A program made the translations under genes and the position numbers. From Ignavibacteriaceae bacterium (GTDB taxonomy: Bacteria; Bacteroidota; Ignavibacteria; Ignavibacteriales; Ignavibacteriaceae), in assembly GCA_013359345.1 (NCBI GenBank), contig JABWCA010000009.1, positions 1 to 35,973 on the forward strand: a stretch of 35,973 nt of DNA, read 5' to 3'. The notes below the pieces were generated by a model. It worked only from the letters and a program-made list of their open reading frames with translations, did no database searches and had not been told where the DNA came from. Position 1 is the first letter of the stretch. Each line of letters starts with the position of its first letter. Shown here piece after piece: positions 1-8,387 of the stretch.

Positions 1-772
1 CCTTTTTAAGCACAAATTTGCCGGACCCAAAAATATCGGGATGGCGTTACAATTTTATGTTCGGATTCATGAAAAATTACAACTTTTTAGCCGCATCATG
101 CAGCATGATGGTATCCAACTGATATCCGGTTCCTGAAATTGAACTTTGTTTATTCACCCGCACACGTTTAAAACCTCGCGGGTTAGGATTGAAAGAACCG
201 TACGATCGTCTGGTGAATACTTTGTTTCGGGTAAAACTCACGAGGTCGCCGGCACACGTTTTTCATTACAAGGCCCGTTCTCCGTTTGAGCTGAACCCGG
301 AATGTCCTATCGGAGAATGGCAGAGAATTTATAATTGCCGGGCGCTTTGAATGAACAGACATTCCGGGTTTTAAATTTTTTGAAAGGTTTTTGTAATTGT
401 GACGTGGCAAAAATTAAGACCCGGCAGGTTATGTATGTAAGAGGTTGCTCATTATGGGGTTTCTGCCTCGTTCAGATAAAACCAGCCGGGTCGTTGGCAC
501 TCGTTTTTTCGGGTTTGCTCATAATAGACGTATTTCACCTATTCTGACTCCGGAGGAGTCACACAATACTAGCAAATCAACAAAACATTATTGCCGCGTC
601 TCCGGACGGAGTCGCACAATCTCCGGTTGAAGGTTACATATGCAAGGGCGGTTAACACCAACGGCAACAGATGGCAGGAAACAGGAAATCAGGATTCAGG
701 AAAGAATTACGATCAATCCGCTACAGGCGGTCAGACACCAACAACGAACCACGATCCACGAAAAACGAAATT
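1..772. repeat. Repeat-rich intergenic region
   Basis: No convincing gene is present here. The stretch is built of words found again elsewhere in the window. Positions 34-72 resemble 32012-32049. Positions 284-668 are a long repeat whose second copy is at 4231-4634. Positions 670-705 are a CAGGAAA-type microsatellite also seen near 3587-3640 and 4785-4815 and, reversed, near 32085-32105. Short open frames exist on both strands but they run through these repeats and have no recognisable protein features. There is no obvious terminator for the ribBA gene that ends at 773. Confidence 0.75.
284..668. repeat. Long dispersed repeat, copy 1
   Basis: This is a direct repeat of 4231-4634, about 385 versus 404 bp. 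It opens with a perfect 13-bp inverted repeat, AACCCGGAATGTC at 294-306 and GACATTCCGGGTT at 358-370, with a 51-nt loop. It then has a GACCCGGC word, a pair of GACTCC...GGAGTC hairpins near 546-615, and a tail ending in a GGTTAA-CACCAACGGCAA word. The arms and hairpins are conserved between copies while the sequence between them has diverged, which points to a structured element and not to a coding sequence. Confidence 0.8.
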
Positions 773-1999
773 CTATAACCCCGTTTCAGGCAGCTCAAAT
801 ATAAGATGCCCCATCTTATCCCTCTTTGTTGAGAGATATTTGTAGTTGTTTTTGTTGGGTTTAACCACAATCGGGATTCTTTCCACGATCTCTATGCCGT
901 AACCTTTAAGCCCGACAATCTTTTTGGGGTTATTTGTCAGAAGATTTACACGCTTCACACCAAGATCCATAAGAATCTGGGCACCCAGTCCGTAATCCCG
1001 AAGATCGGGTTTAAAGCCGAGTTCTATATTTGCCTCAACGGTATCGCGTCCGTGTTCCTGAAGTTTGTATGCCTTAAGTTTGTTAAGAAGACCTATACCG
1101 CGGCCCTCCTGACGCATATATACCACAAGTCCTCTTCCGGCTTCTGATATCAGTTCAAGCGATTTATTAAGCTGATCGTGACAGTCACATCTTAATGAGG
1201 AAAAAACATCACCGGTCAGACATTCTGAGTGCATTCTTGTAAGAACTGGCTCATCAGTGGTGATATCACCCTTAACAAGAGCGAGGTGTTCCTTGCCGTC
1301 AATAGTGCTTTTGTAAAGATGGAGTACAAAATCACCGTGGGCGGTGGGGAGATTGATCGAGGTTTCACGGGAAATGAATCTTTCTTTTCTTACACGGTAT
1401 TCGATAAGATCTTTTACCGTCAGGATTTTCAGCCCGAACTTCTCTGCCATTTCGATAAGCTGGGGAAGACGGGCCATTTCCCCGTCCTCCTTCAGAATTT
1501 CACAAAGTGCCCCGCAGGGATATACGCCCGCGAGTGTGCAAAGATCTACCACAGCCTCGGTATGTCCAGCGCGTCTCAGAACTCCCTCGCTCATGGCTCT
1601 GAGGGGGAAAATGTGTCCGGGAACCGCAAAATCATCCTTGGTTGCGTCAGATTCTACAAGTCGTCTTATGGTGACTGCCCTGTCTGAGGCAGAAATGCCC
1701 GTTGTTGTTCCGTTTACGGCATCAATGGAAACGGTGAACTGTGTGCCGTGAAGAGCAGAATTATTCCCGGTCATCATGGGGATGCTGAGTTCATCAAGCC
1801 TCTCCCCTTTCAGTGATACGCACAGCAGACCGCGTCCCTGCGAGATCATGAAATTGACTTTTTCGGGTGTTATAGCTTCGGCCGAACAGACAAAATCGCC
1901 TTCGTTTTCTCTGTCCTCATCATCCACAACAATGAGGATATCGCCTTTTTTTATAACTTCAAGAGCCTCTTCAACAGAACAAAAAACGGATTTATCCAT
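773..1999 (-). CDS. ribBA: Bifunctional DHBP synthase / GTP cyclohydrolase II
   Basis: Catalyses two entry steps of riboflavin synthesis in the cytosol: ribulose 5-phosphate to 3,4-dihydroxy-2-butanone 4-phosphate (N-terminal half), and GTP to the diaminopyrimidine precursor (C-terminal half). The 408-residue length is normal for the fusion. The RibB half shows the acidic DDEDRENEGD loop at 26-35 and HTE at 146-148. The RibA half shows HSECLTGD at 257-264, zinc-ligand cysteines C260, C271 and C273, the QEGRGIGL segment near 298-304 and LTNNP at 354-358. All key residues appear present, so both activities are expected. It is the last gene of tgt-yajC-ribBA and starts 5 nt after the yajC stop. 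No FMN riboswitch is visible in front of it, as expected for an internal operon gene. Confidence 0.97.
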   Translation of the reverse strand: MDKSVFCSVEEALEVIKKGDILIVVDDEDRENEGDFVCSAEAITPEKVNFMISQGRGLLCVSLKGERLDELSIPMMTGNNSALHGTQFTVSIDAVNGTTTGISASDRAVTIRRLVESDATKDDFAVPGHIFPLRAMSEGVLRRAGHTEAVVDLCTLAGVYPCGALCEILKEDGEMARLPQLIEMAEKFGLKILTVKDLIEYRVRKERFISRETSINLPTAHGDFVLHLYKSTIDGKEHLALVKGDITTDEPVLTRMHSECLTGDVFSSLRCDCHDQLNKSLELISEAGRGLVVYMRQEGRGIGLLNKLKAYKLQEHGRDTVEANIELGFKPDLRDYGLGAQILMDLGVKRVNLLTNNPKKIVGLKGYGIEIVERIPIVVKPNKNNYKYLSTKRDKMGHLIFELPETGL

Positions 2000-2004
2000 A
2001 AAGA

Positions 2005-2349
2005 TTAGTCTTTCTTAGAACCCTCAGATGAAACTTCTTTATTAATGACATTAGCTATGGCGCTTTTGTCAAACTTCATTTTTACGTTATCAGCAACTTT
2101 TATCAGAACAACTTTATCTTCGATGCCGGCAACTTCACCGTAAATGCCTGATGAAGTGAGAACTTTATCGCCTTTTTCAACCGAATTGAGAAGTTTTTCT
2201 CTCTCTTTAGCTCTCTTCTGCTGAGGTCTGATGATCATGAAATAAAATATCAGGAATATTGAGCCGAACATGATAAGTGTGCTTATCCACTGCCCGTCTC
2301 CGCCTTGTCCGCCCGCCGGGGGGGCACCCATTAAAAATAAAAGGTTCAC
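2005..2349 (-). CDS. yajC: Sec translocon accessory subunit YajC
   Basis: Small inner-membrane partner of the SecDF-YajC complex that assists Sec-dependent export. The 114-residue protein has a short N-terminal periplasmic stretch rich in Gly and Pro, one transmembrane helix at about 21-40 followed by the family signature IIRPQQKRAKER (about 39-50), and a cytosolic domain with GDKVLTSSGIYGEV (about 60-73). It lies between tgt (4-nt gap) and ribBA (5-nt gap). The tgt-yajC pairing is widely conserved in bacteria, usually followed by secD and secF, but here ribBA follows instead. Confidence 0.96.
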   Translation of the reverse strand: MNLLFLMGAPPAGGQGGDGQWISTLIMFGSIFLIFYFMIIRPQQKRAKEREKLLNSVEKGDKVLTSSGIYGEVAGIEDKVVLIKVADNVKMKFDKSAIANVINKEVSSEGSKKD

Positions 2350-2353
2350 TTGA

Positions 2354-3502
2354 TTAGCCTCCGTTTTTCAGTTTATGATGAAATGAAACTATTTTAACGG
2401 TCTCCTTCTTCCACTCGGAAAAAGTGCCGTTCAGAATCTGTTTTCTTGCCTCTTTGAGCAGATTCACAAAAAAGTAAATGTTGTGCACCGATGCCAGTTC
2501 ATATGCAAGCAGCTCCCTTGCCGAAAAGAGATGCCTGATGTATGCCTTTGTGAAATTACGGCAGGTGAAACAGCCGCAATCAGGATCAAGCGGTGTAAAA
2601 TCCTCTTTATACTGGGAGTTCGAAATTATGAAACATCCCTTATTTGTGAAGATATATGCGTTGCGCGCGTTGCGGGTCGGCATTACGCAGTCGAACATAT
2701 CAACCCCGCGCTCAACCGATTCGAGCAGGTTTTCGGGTCTGCCCACACCCATTAAATATCTTGGTTTCTCCTCAGGCATGAAATCAGTAGTAAACCCGAC
2801 CATATCATACATTATCTCTGCAGGTTCACCCACTGCGAGTCCGCCGATTGCGTAACCGTCAAAATCAAGCGGAACCAGTTCCTTTGCCGATCTTTCCCTC
2901 AGCTCCTTGAACGTGCTGCCCTGTACAATCCCGAACATATACTGATCATAACCATACTTCCCTTTGCTGCTCATGAAAGCCTCTTTGCAAAGGGTTGCCC
3001 ATTTGGTTGTTAGTTTGATCGATTTTGCAGCGTAGTCAAAATCACATGGATAAGGGGTGCACTCATCAAGCACCATCATGATATCCGACCCGATCGATCT
3101 CTGTATATCGACAATCCTCGCGGGAGTGAAAAAATGCTTTGAACCATCCAGGTGCGACTTAAACTCCACTCCATCGGGCTTCAGCTTCCTGAAATCAGAC
3201 AGACTGAAAATCTGGAATCCCCCGCTGTCGGTCAGAATTGCACGGTCCCAGCTTATGAAATTATGCACTCCTCCCGCTTTTTCGAGAAGATCCGTTCCCG
3301 GACGCAGGTAAAGATGATAAGTGTTGTTGAGGATAATCTTTGTATCAATCACATTTTTAAGATGTAACTGACTAACTGCCTTTACGGTACCCTGAGTACC
3401 CACGGGCATGAATACGGGGGTTTCAACTATTCCGTGAGCAGTTTCAAAAAAGCCTGCACGCGCTTTGCTGCTTTGATCTTTCGCTTGAAGAGTAAATTTC
3501 AA
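2354..3502 (-). CDS. tgt: tRNA-guanine (queuine) transglycosylase
   Basis: Exchanges guanine-34 in GUN-anticodon tRNAs for the preQ1 base during queuosine formation. The 382-residue length is standard. The base-binding aspartate is in TDSGGFQ (D92), the nucleophile is D271 in FDCVMPTR, and the zinc site is C309-x-C311-x2-C314 with H340. The start is a TTG codon: an in-frame TAA lies immediately upstream, the next in-frame ATG (M32) would remove the conserved N-terminal strand, and MKFTL matches the family's usual beginning. It is the first gene of the tgt-yajC-ribBA operon. Only about 40 nt separate it from the downstream-repeat DNA at 3541, so its promoter must lie in or next to the repeats. 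Confidence 0.97.
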   Translation of the reverse strand: MKFTLQAKDQSSKARAGFFETAHGIVETPVFMPVGTQGTVKAVSQLHLKNVIDTKIILNNTYHLYLRPGTDLLEKAGGVHNFISWDRAILTDSGGFQIFSLSDFRKLKPDGVEFKSHLDGSKHFFTPARIVDIQRSIGSDIMMVLDECTPYPCDFDYAAKSIKLTTKWATLCKEAFMSSKGKYGYDQYMFGIVQGSTFKELRERSAKELVPLDFDGYAIGGLAVGEPAEIMYDMVGFTTDFMPEEKPRYLMGVGRPENLLESVERGVDMFDCVMPTRNARNAYIFTNKGCFIISNSQYKEDFTPLDPDCGCFTCRNFTKAYIRHLFSARELLAYELASVHNIYFFVNLLKEARKQILNGTFSEWKKETVKIVSFHHKLKNGG

Positions 3503-3679
3503 TTAATAACAATTTTATTATTCAGACTTTAAATTTACTCATTATTTGGCTGTAATAAAAGGAAATTCAGAATCGGGAAAGAGAAGGCAGGAAACAGGAA
3601 AGCAAGATTCAGGAGACAGGAGATCAGGATTCAGGAAAAAGGAAAACACAAAGTATGAATGTATGAAGGGTATGAATGT

Positions 3680-4215
3680 ATGACAATAACTTTGAACCCG
3701 AACCTTGAATGAAAGGGATGGGCTTCGCCTGAATGGTCTGAATGAATTGTATGGCTGTATGAGAAGAATCTTGAACATCGAACCTTGAACTTTGAACCCT
3801 GAGTCTTGAATGAAAAGAATGGGCTTCGCCTGAATGGTGTGAATGAATTGTATGGCTGTATGAGAAGAATCTTGAACATCGAACCTTGAACTTTGAACAT
3901 CGAACCTTAAATGAAAAGAACGGGCTACGCCTGAATGAATCAGAATGAATGAACTGTATGGCTGTATGAAAAGGACTTTGAACTTTGAACCTTGAACATC
4001 GAACCTTAAATGAAAAGAATGGGCTTCGCCTGAATGAATCAGAATGTATGAACTGTATGGCTGTATGAAAACAACTTTGAACCTCGAACCTAAAATGAAA
4101 AGAATGGGCTTCGCCTGAATGAATCAGAATGAATGAACTGTATGACTGTATGACTGTATGACAAGAACCTCGAACCTTGAACATCGAACCTTGAACATCG
4201 AACTTTGAACTTCGA
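3680..4215. repeat. Imperfect tandem array, unit about 100 bp
   Basis: Five imperfect units can be indexed by the core GGGCTTCGCC (one variant GGGCTACGCC) at about 3719, 3821, 3922, 4021 and 4106, giving spacings of 102, 101, 99 and 85 bp. Each unit contains the core, a GAATGAATTGTATGGCTGTATGA-like segment and a block of TTGAAC/CGAACC sub-repeats. An 8-mer CTGTATGA is repeated three times near 4139-4162. Unit lengths are not all multiples of three, which argues against a protein repeat. The same unit appears on the opposite strand at 8440-9165. Confidence 0.85.
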
Positions 4216-4230
4216 ACTTTTACCGATACC

Positions 4231-4634
4231 GTTTGAGCTGAACCCGGAATGTCCTATCCGAGAATGGAAGTGAATTCAGATTGCAGAAATTTTGATTAAA
4301 AAGACATTCCGGGTTTTAAATTTTTTTTAAGGTTTTCGTAATCGTGATGTGGCATAAAATTAAGACCCGGCAGGTTCTGTCTCTAAAAGTTTGCGTATTA
4401 GGGCAGTTTTCGCCTCATTTAGGTAAAACCATCCGGATCACCGCGCCCATTTTTGATGTTTCCCCCTTTCCGGCATCAAATAATTCCGTAATAAGAAAGT
4501 TTTCCCAAATTTTTACCCCGGAGGAGTCACACAATACAAGCAAAACCGTAAAAGATAATCACCCCGACTCCGGACGAGTCGCACAATCTCCGGTTAAATT
4601 GCACCTATGCTCGGTCGGTTAAAACCAACGGCAA
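4231..4634. repeat. Long dispersed repeat, copy 2
   Basis: Second copy of the element at 284-668, in the same orientation. The 13-bp inverted arms are intact (4241-4253 and 4303-4315) with a 49-nt loop that shares little sequence with copy 1. The paired hairpin unit lies near 4510-4595, and the tail again ends in a GGTCGGTTAAAACCAACGG word at about 4612-4630. Confidence 0.8.
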
Positions 4635-4690
4635 TAAAAAAAACAACAGGCAGGAAATCTGTAGAGACGCAATGCTTGCGTCTCCAAAAT
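4615..4690. repeat. Composite palindrome module
   Basis: Contains a TCGGTTAAAACCAACGGCAA word, an A-rich linker, CAGGAAATCTG and then a perfect hairpin GAGACGCAA-TGC-TTGCGTCTC (9-bp stem). The same order of parts occurs on the opposite strand at 31725-31803, and the hairpin half recurs at 32085-32150. This is typical of REP-like or BIME-like mobile palindromes; no associated transposase gene is in the window. Confidence 0.75.
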
Positions 4691-4865
4691 AAAGACCGAA
4701 TGTTAAAAATGAGTTAAAACCGATAAGGAACAAAGACATCTTTTCCGTCGGTTAAAACCAACGTCAATAGATAACAGCAAAACAAGGAAGCAGGAGCTCA
4801 GGATTCAGAAAGCAAGAGGCAGAAAATAACCCTGAAACTTGAAGAATTCAGATTGACCGGCTAAT

Positions 4866-4951
4866 CTGACTCCGGAGGAGTCACACAATACTAGAAAAAC
4901 CGTAAAAGATAAGTACCCCGACTCCGGACGGAGTCGCACAATCTCCGGTTC
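4866..4951. repeat. Twin-hairpin repeat, third copy
   Basis: A GACTCC-GGA-GGAGTC hairpin followed by CACACAATAC, a spacer of about 30 nt, then GACTCC-GGAC-GGAGTC followed by GCACAATCTCCGGTT. The same two-hairpin unit sits inside both long repeats (about 546-627 and 4510-4595). Here it occurs without the upstream 13-bp inverted repeat, so it behaves as an independent module. Confidence 0.75.
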
Positions 4952-5255
4952 AGATTACGGGAATCTGCGACGGGGATAAAACAGGAATTAAGGAAACAGA
5001 AAACAGAATGTATAAATCTATGAAGGTATGAATGTATGATGGGTATGAATGTATGATGGGTATGGTTGTATGTTTGGTATAACCAGTCGGGAAAAGCCCC
5101 CCGGACTGCAGAGAGAGCAAGCTTTTACAGGAAACAACGTTGAAAATTGAACTTTGGAAAAATTGAAACCCCTTTCATCTTCGTTCTGAATCAATAATGT
5201 TGCGGATGCTGCCACTGTTGCACATTGTTGCACACTGATCCGCTGCGGCGGACTG

Positions 5256-6035
5256 TTACTTACTGTTTCTCGCCAGTCGTAGTCCCAGATTCCAGGCACC
5301 GATTGTGGGGTTATCGTAACTTCTGTCCCTCCCATTAAGGATTGCCTGGCTGCTCATCCAGTTTCCTCCACGGGTTACCCTCTCACTGAGCACAAAAGGG
5401 GCCTCGGTAAGGATATCAGCCTCAGTTGCATTTTCACTGTAAAAGTCCCAGCACCACTCCCTTACATTTCCCGCCATGTCGTAAAGACCAAGTTCATTAG
5501 GGAGCTTTAATCCGACGGGATGTGTCTTATCCCCCGAGTTTTCTTTGTACCACGCAACCTCTCCGACTTTATTGCTTCCCGGAAAGAGATAATTTTTTCT
5601 TTGTGTCCCGCCTGTTGCAGCAAACTCCCATTCAGCTTCACGGGGCAAACGGTAACCATTTGCTGCGGGATTAAAACTTACAATGCCCTCTTTTATGCTG
5701 TATGCTTTCTCAAGATTATATTTTTCGCTGAGCCTGTTGCAGAATTCGACAGCGTCGTACCATGTAACTTTTTCCACGGGTAGATTTTTCTCACCGGTAA
5801 ACTTCGAAGGATTTTTACCCATCACGCTTTCCCAGAATTCCTGAGTCACTTCATATTTCCCGATGAAAAAATCTGGCAGTGTAACCTGAACTGTGGGTTT
5901 AACCCTCTCCTGCTCATTTTTACCAGCAGTGAAAGTACCGCCTGTGACAGGAACCATTTCATAACCATCAGGAGATTGCGGGTATGCCTTTATTGAGATG
6001 ACTGTTATCAGAATCGTTAACAAAAGTGTTTTCAT
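5256..6035 (-). CDS. Exported SUMF1/FGE-fold protein, catalytic Cys absent
   Basis: A 259-residue protein with a signal peptide (about 1-20, ending AYPQ) followed by a formylglycine-generating-enzyme fold. Family motifs are clear: MVPVTGGTFTAG (27-38), YEVTQEFW (61-68), GYRLPREAEWEFAA (127-140), GLYDMAGNVREW (183-194), RGGNW (222-226) and GLRLAR (251-256). In true FGE enzymes two cysteines just after the RGGS motif do the oxidation. By position they would be S228 and about L233 here, so sulfatase activation is unlikely. I infer a ligand-binding or structural exported SUMF1 domain. It stands alone, flanked by repeat DNA on both sides. The ATG at 6035 has a weak GGAACC ribosome site. Confidence 0.88.
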   Translation of the reverse strand: MKTLLLTILITVISIKAYPQSPDGYEMVPVTGGTFTAGKNEQERVKPTVQVTLPDFFIGKYEVTQEFWESVMGKNPSKFTGEKNLPVEKVTWYDAVEFCNRLSEKYNLEKAYSIKEGIVSFNPAANGYRLPREAEWEFAATGGTQRKNYLFPGSNKVGEVAWYKENSGDKTHPVGLKLPNELGLYDMAGNVREWCWDFYSENATEADILTEAPFVLSERVTRGGNWMSSQAILNGRDRSYDNPTIGAWNLGLRLARNSK

Positions 6036-6468
6036 TACTGGTTCCGGTATTAAATGGTAAAATATTCTGATTAAAAATAAAAACTGCTTTTCTGATTTAA
6101 CCCGATATCATCCTTTTAGCAATTTTTATTCTCACCCGCAATGCTGCCGGCGAGCACTGAAATATGTATGATGATATGGTTTGTATGTGTATATAGTTAC
6201 AACCATTAACATCGGACAATCATTAACCGTGTTGATCCGCTACCTGTCCGCCGTGTGCGGAATCCGTAAAATCCGCGTTGCTATTGTTATGCTGCCAACG
6301 AAGAACCCCGGCACTAAGAACCAAGCACTGAAAAAAATCTGCGTTTTCTTCCATTTATGCCGTCCATTCATTCTCCGCCGGGGAAGACAATCACTCAGTT
6401 ATGTCTCTTTATGCTGAGTCGGGTAACGGGCAATCCGCCTCAGGCGGAGAGGCTGACAACTATCAACT
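6036..6468. repeat. Intergenic region with REP-like words
   Basis: No gene is visible. Positions 6228-6290 carry a CTGTCCGCCGTGTGCGGAAT word that recurs at about 32230-32255. Positions 6430-6460 carry a TCCGCCTCAGGCGGA palindrome followed by GAGGCTGACAAC, similar to a word at about 32335-32355. Related TCCGCC/GGCGGA words occur near 715, 5237 and 8838. The open frame at 6181-6417 runs through these words and has no protein features. Confidence 0.65.
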
Positions 6469-6888
6469 TTACTTCAGTGCTTCCTTGCTCTTTGTCTCGA
6501 TCTTAGAAAATTTCCAGACGCCATCCTTTTTAACCAGAGTATTCAGACTAACGGTTGTATTATTTACAAAATCGGCACCGGCTTTTTTAACTATTACCTG
6601 AGTTATTTCAACCTCTGCGGTATCCTTTTCAACCTTAAGAACTTTCACATCTTTCAGAGTTGTTTCCAGATCATACTGCTGGAATACATCTTCAAAAACC
6701 ATCTGAACGGCATGGATTTCATCTCCCTCAACATCGAGTGTGCTGAGGAATTCATTCATATCTTCTTTATTAAGCGCTGCAACCTGTTTCTCGCAGGCAG
6801 CCCTTATATCCTTTTCGTCAGATGATCCGCATGAAGTGATTAATAATGCAGAAAAGAAAAGCAGTAAATATTTCCGGAAGTTTTTCAT
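6469..6888 (-). CDS. Predicted lipoprotein, DUF-type, paralogue A
   Basis: A 139-residue protein with a lipoprotein signal: a hydrophobic helix then LLITSC with the lipidated cysteine at C20. The mature part, about 120 residues, has alternating helix and strand and resembles the small NTF2-like/SnoaL-type fold (helix with CEKQVAALNKED, a short second helix, then strands such as VKVLKVEKDTAEVEIT and KKDGVWKFSK). That fold assignment is inference. It is clearly paralogous to the lipoprotein at 9222-9638: shared blocks are SCGSSDE, CEKQV, YDLE, KKAG-x-DF-x-NN and KKDG-x-W-x-FS. Function unknown; a periplasmic membrane-anchored accessory protein is likely. Confidence 0.85.
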   Translation of the reverse strand: MKNFRKYLLLFFSALLITSCGSSDEKDIRAACEKQVAALNKEDMNEFLSTLDVEGDEIHAVQMVFEDVFQQYDLETTLKDVKVLKVEKDTAEVEITQVIVKKAGADFVNNTTVSLNTLVKKDGVWKFSKIETKSKEALK

Positions 6889-7121
6889 CAGTCGCCTTTA
6901 AATGTTTAAAATTAATATCCGTAAATTTACATAATTCTGAATATCTGAAAATCAGATTTTTTCTTTTCATCAGACCCCCGCGCTTAATTTAGTTCCGGTT
7001 TCATCACCTCTTGTCAATTCACTGTACCATGTTTCATCAGCAGATACCGTTTATCAGACCATCACCGCTCCGGATGCCCGGAATCGTTTTATTTGTATAA
7101 ATAAAGAATAAAAGATTGGAT

Positions 7122-8387
7122 ATGACACGACTTTTTATTTACACACTGACACTTATGTTAACCATTGCTGCCAGCGCGCAGTGGAAAAAAATCAATTCGC
7201 TCCCCGAAGATCTTTATGCCGCGGTTCTTGTGAAAGACGGATATATTTTTGCGGGGGGAACAGATAATGTTTACAGATCAAATGACGGCGGAAATTCATG
7301 GATTACGCTGACTAACGGACTCCCCGATATGCCTGTGGCAGAGGACATGATTTCGGTAAATAATGTAATTTACATCGCCACATATGGTAAAGGCGTTTAC
7401 AGATCATCAAATAACGGAGAATCGTGGAGCGCTTTTAATACAGGGCTTTCTGATCTCGCAAAGTACGGATTGACACTTTTTTATGACGGTAATTATCTCT
7501 ACCTCGGAACCTCGGGCGATATGGTGTACCGCTCATCTGCCCCGTTCAATAACTGGGAACAAAAATCTAACGGCATACTCTGGAGGGTATCAGGTGAAGC
7601 CTATGATTTTGTTAAAGACGGTGACACTTTGTATGTCGGAACCGGTGGCAACGGCGTTATTTACAGATCACTGAATAATGGTGAAAACTGGACTGAAATG
7701 GAGCTATTTTCTGCAGGAATGCAGGTGAGAACTCTGCTGAAAGTCAATAACTCCCTGATTGCAGGCTACCAGTACGGAGTAATGAAAAAGAAACCGGGCG
7801 AAAACTGGACGCGCCACTACAACGGGATCAATCTGACTGATGCAGCCATGTTTATGCGTATAATAAATCATAACGGCTATCTCCTTTCAGCCAATACAAA
7901 ATCACTTTCACCCAGGGGACGTTTCTATTACTCAACCGACAATGGTGAAAACTGGACTGAAATGAGCGAGGGGTTCGCAGATAACGAAGTGATTATGGAT
8001 ATGCATCTCAATGGAAAAACGCTTTACGGAATGACAGTTTCAGGTATCTGGAGGAGAAATGTTGAAGAAATTACAGGTATTGATCTTCCCAACCCGGTAA
8101 CGCCGGTGACTTACGATGCTGTTGCAGCATATCCCAATCCGTTTAATCCTGCAACTACCATAGAGCTGAGTCTCACTGAACCGGCATCTCTTAAAATGGA
8201 GATCTTTAACGTAATCGGGCAGAATGTTTTATCCGGAAATATCAGGAATTTCAGCGAGGGTGTCAACCGGATACCTGTGAATCTCTCGGGCAATAATTCG
8301 GGATTCTACTTTGTAAAATTCTCAGGAATCGGGGAAAAATCCGGCAGGAAAATAAACCTGATGCAGAAGCTGGTTCTCACAAAATGA
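7122..8387 (+). CDS. Asp-box (BNR-like) exported protein with T9SS tail
   Basis: A 421-residue protein with a signal peptide (about 1-19, ending ASAQ), a beta-propeller-like body and a C-terminal type IX sorting domain. Asp-box motifs S-x-D/N-x-G-x-x-W recur: SNDGGNSW (53-60), SSNNGESW (95-102), and later SLNNGENW and STDNGENW. These mark beta-propeller blades as in sialidase-like and photosystem-assembly-like folds, though no catalytic residues can be assigned. The tail begins AAYPNPFNPATTIEL at about 335-349 and ends GFYFVKFSG...KLVLTK, the classical Por/T9SS type A signature. It is therefore predicted to be secreted or surface-anchored through T9SS. A TTG at 7116 is an alternative start; ATG 7122 gives the better signal peptide. 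Confidence 0.9.
   Translation: MTRLFIYTLTLMLTIAASAQWKKINSLPEDLYAAVLVKDGYIFAGGTDNVYRSNDGGNSWITLTNGLPDMPVAEDMISVNNVIYIATYGKGVYRSSNNGESWSAFNTGLSDLAKYGLTLFYDGNYLYLGTSGDMVYRSSAPFNNWEQKSNGILWRVSGEAYDFVKDGDTLYVGTGGNGVIYRSLNNGENWTEMELFSAGMQVRTLLKVNNSLIAGYQYGVMKKKPGENWTRHYNGINLTDAAMFMRIINHNGYLLSANTKSLSPRGRFYYSTDNGENWTEMSEGFADNEVIMDMHLNGKTLYGMTVSGIWRRNVEEITGIDLPNPVTPVTYDAVAAYPNPFNPATTIELSLTEPASLKMEIFNVIGQNVLSGNIRNFSEGVNRIPVNLSGNNSGFYFVKFSGIGEKSGRKINLMQKLVLTK

Larger units (their letters stand above)
3503..5255. repeat. 1.75-kb repeat island without genes
   Basis: The island holds, in order: CAGGAAA-type microsatellite words (3587-3640), an imperfect tandem array (3680-4215), the second copy of the long repeat (4231-4634), a composite palindrome module (4615-4690), a third twin-hairpin unit (4866-4951) and GTATGAATG-type tandem words (5018-5072). 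Open frames on the minus strand through the tandem array are repetitive and share peptides with frames at 8.4-9.2 kb only because the DNA repeat is shared. I see no gene here. Confidence 0.8.

Noticed and set aside
183-845. Four open frames of 61-84 residues at the left edge
   Set aside because: They overlap the long repeat on both strands and change between the two copies of the repeat, as expected of non-coding DNA.
3624-4184. A 186-residue minus-strand open frame through the tandem array
   Set aside because: The peptide is a translation of the DNA repeats (FFSFKV, HTAIQFIHSD). Unit lengths of 102, 101, 99 and 85 bp break the frame between units, and the same peptides appear at 8.4-9.2 kb only because the DNA repeat is shared.
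3680-4215. Possible CRISPR array
   Set aside because: The periodic units are about 100 bp, imperfect along their whole length, and have no constant-repeat/unique-spacer pattern; no cas genes are nearby.
5018-5335. A 105-residue minus-strand open frame overlapping the SUMF1 gene end
   Set aside because: It is a shadow of the SUMF1 gene in another frame continuing into repeat DNA (IQPYPSYIHTHH).
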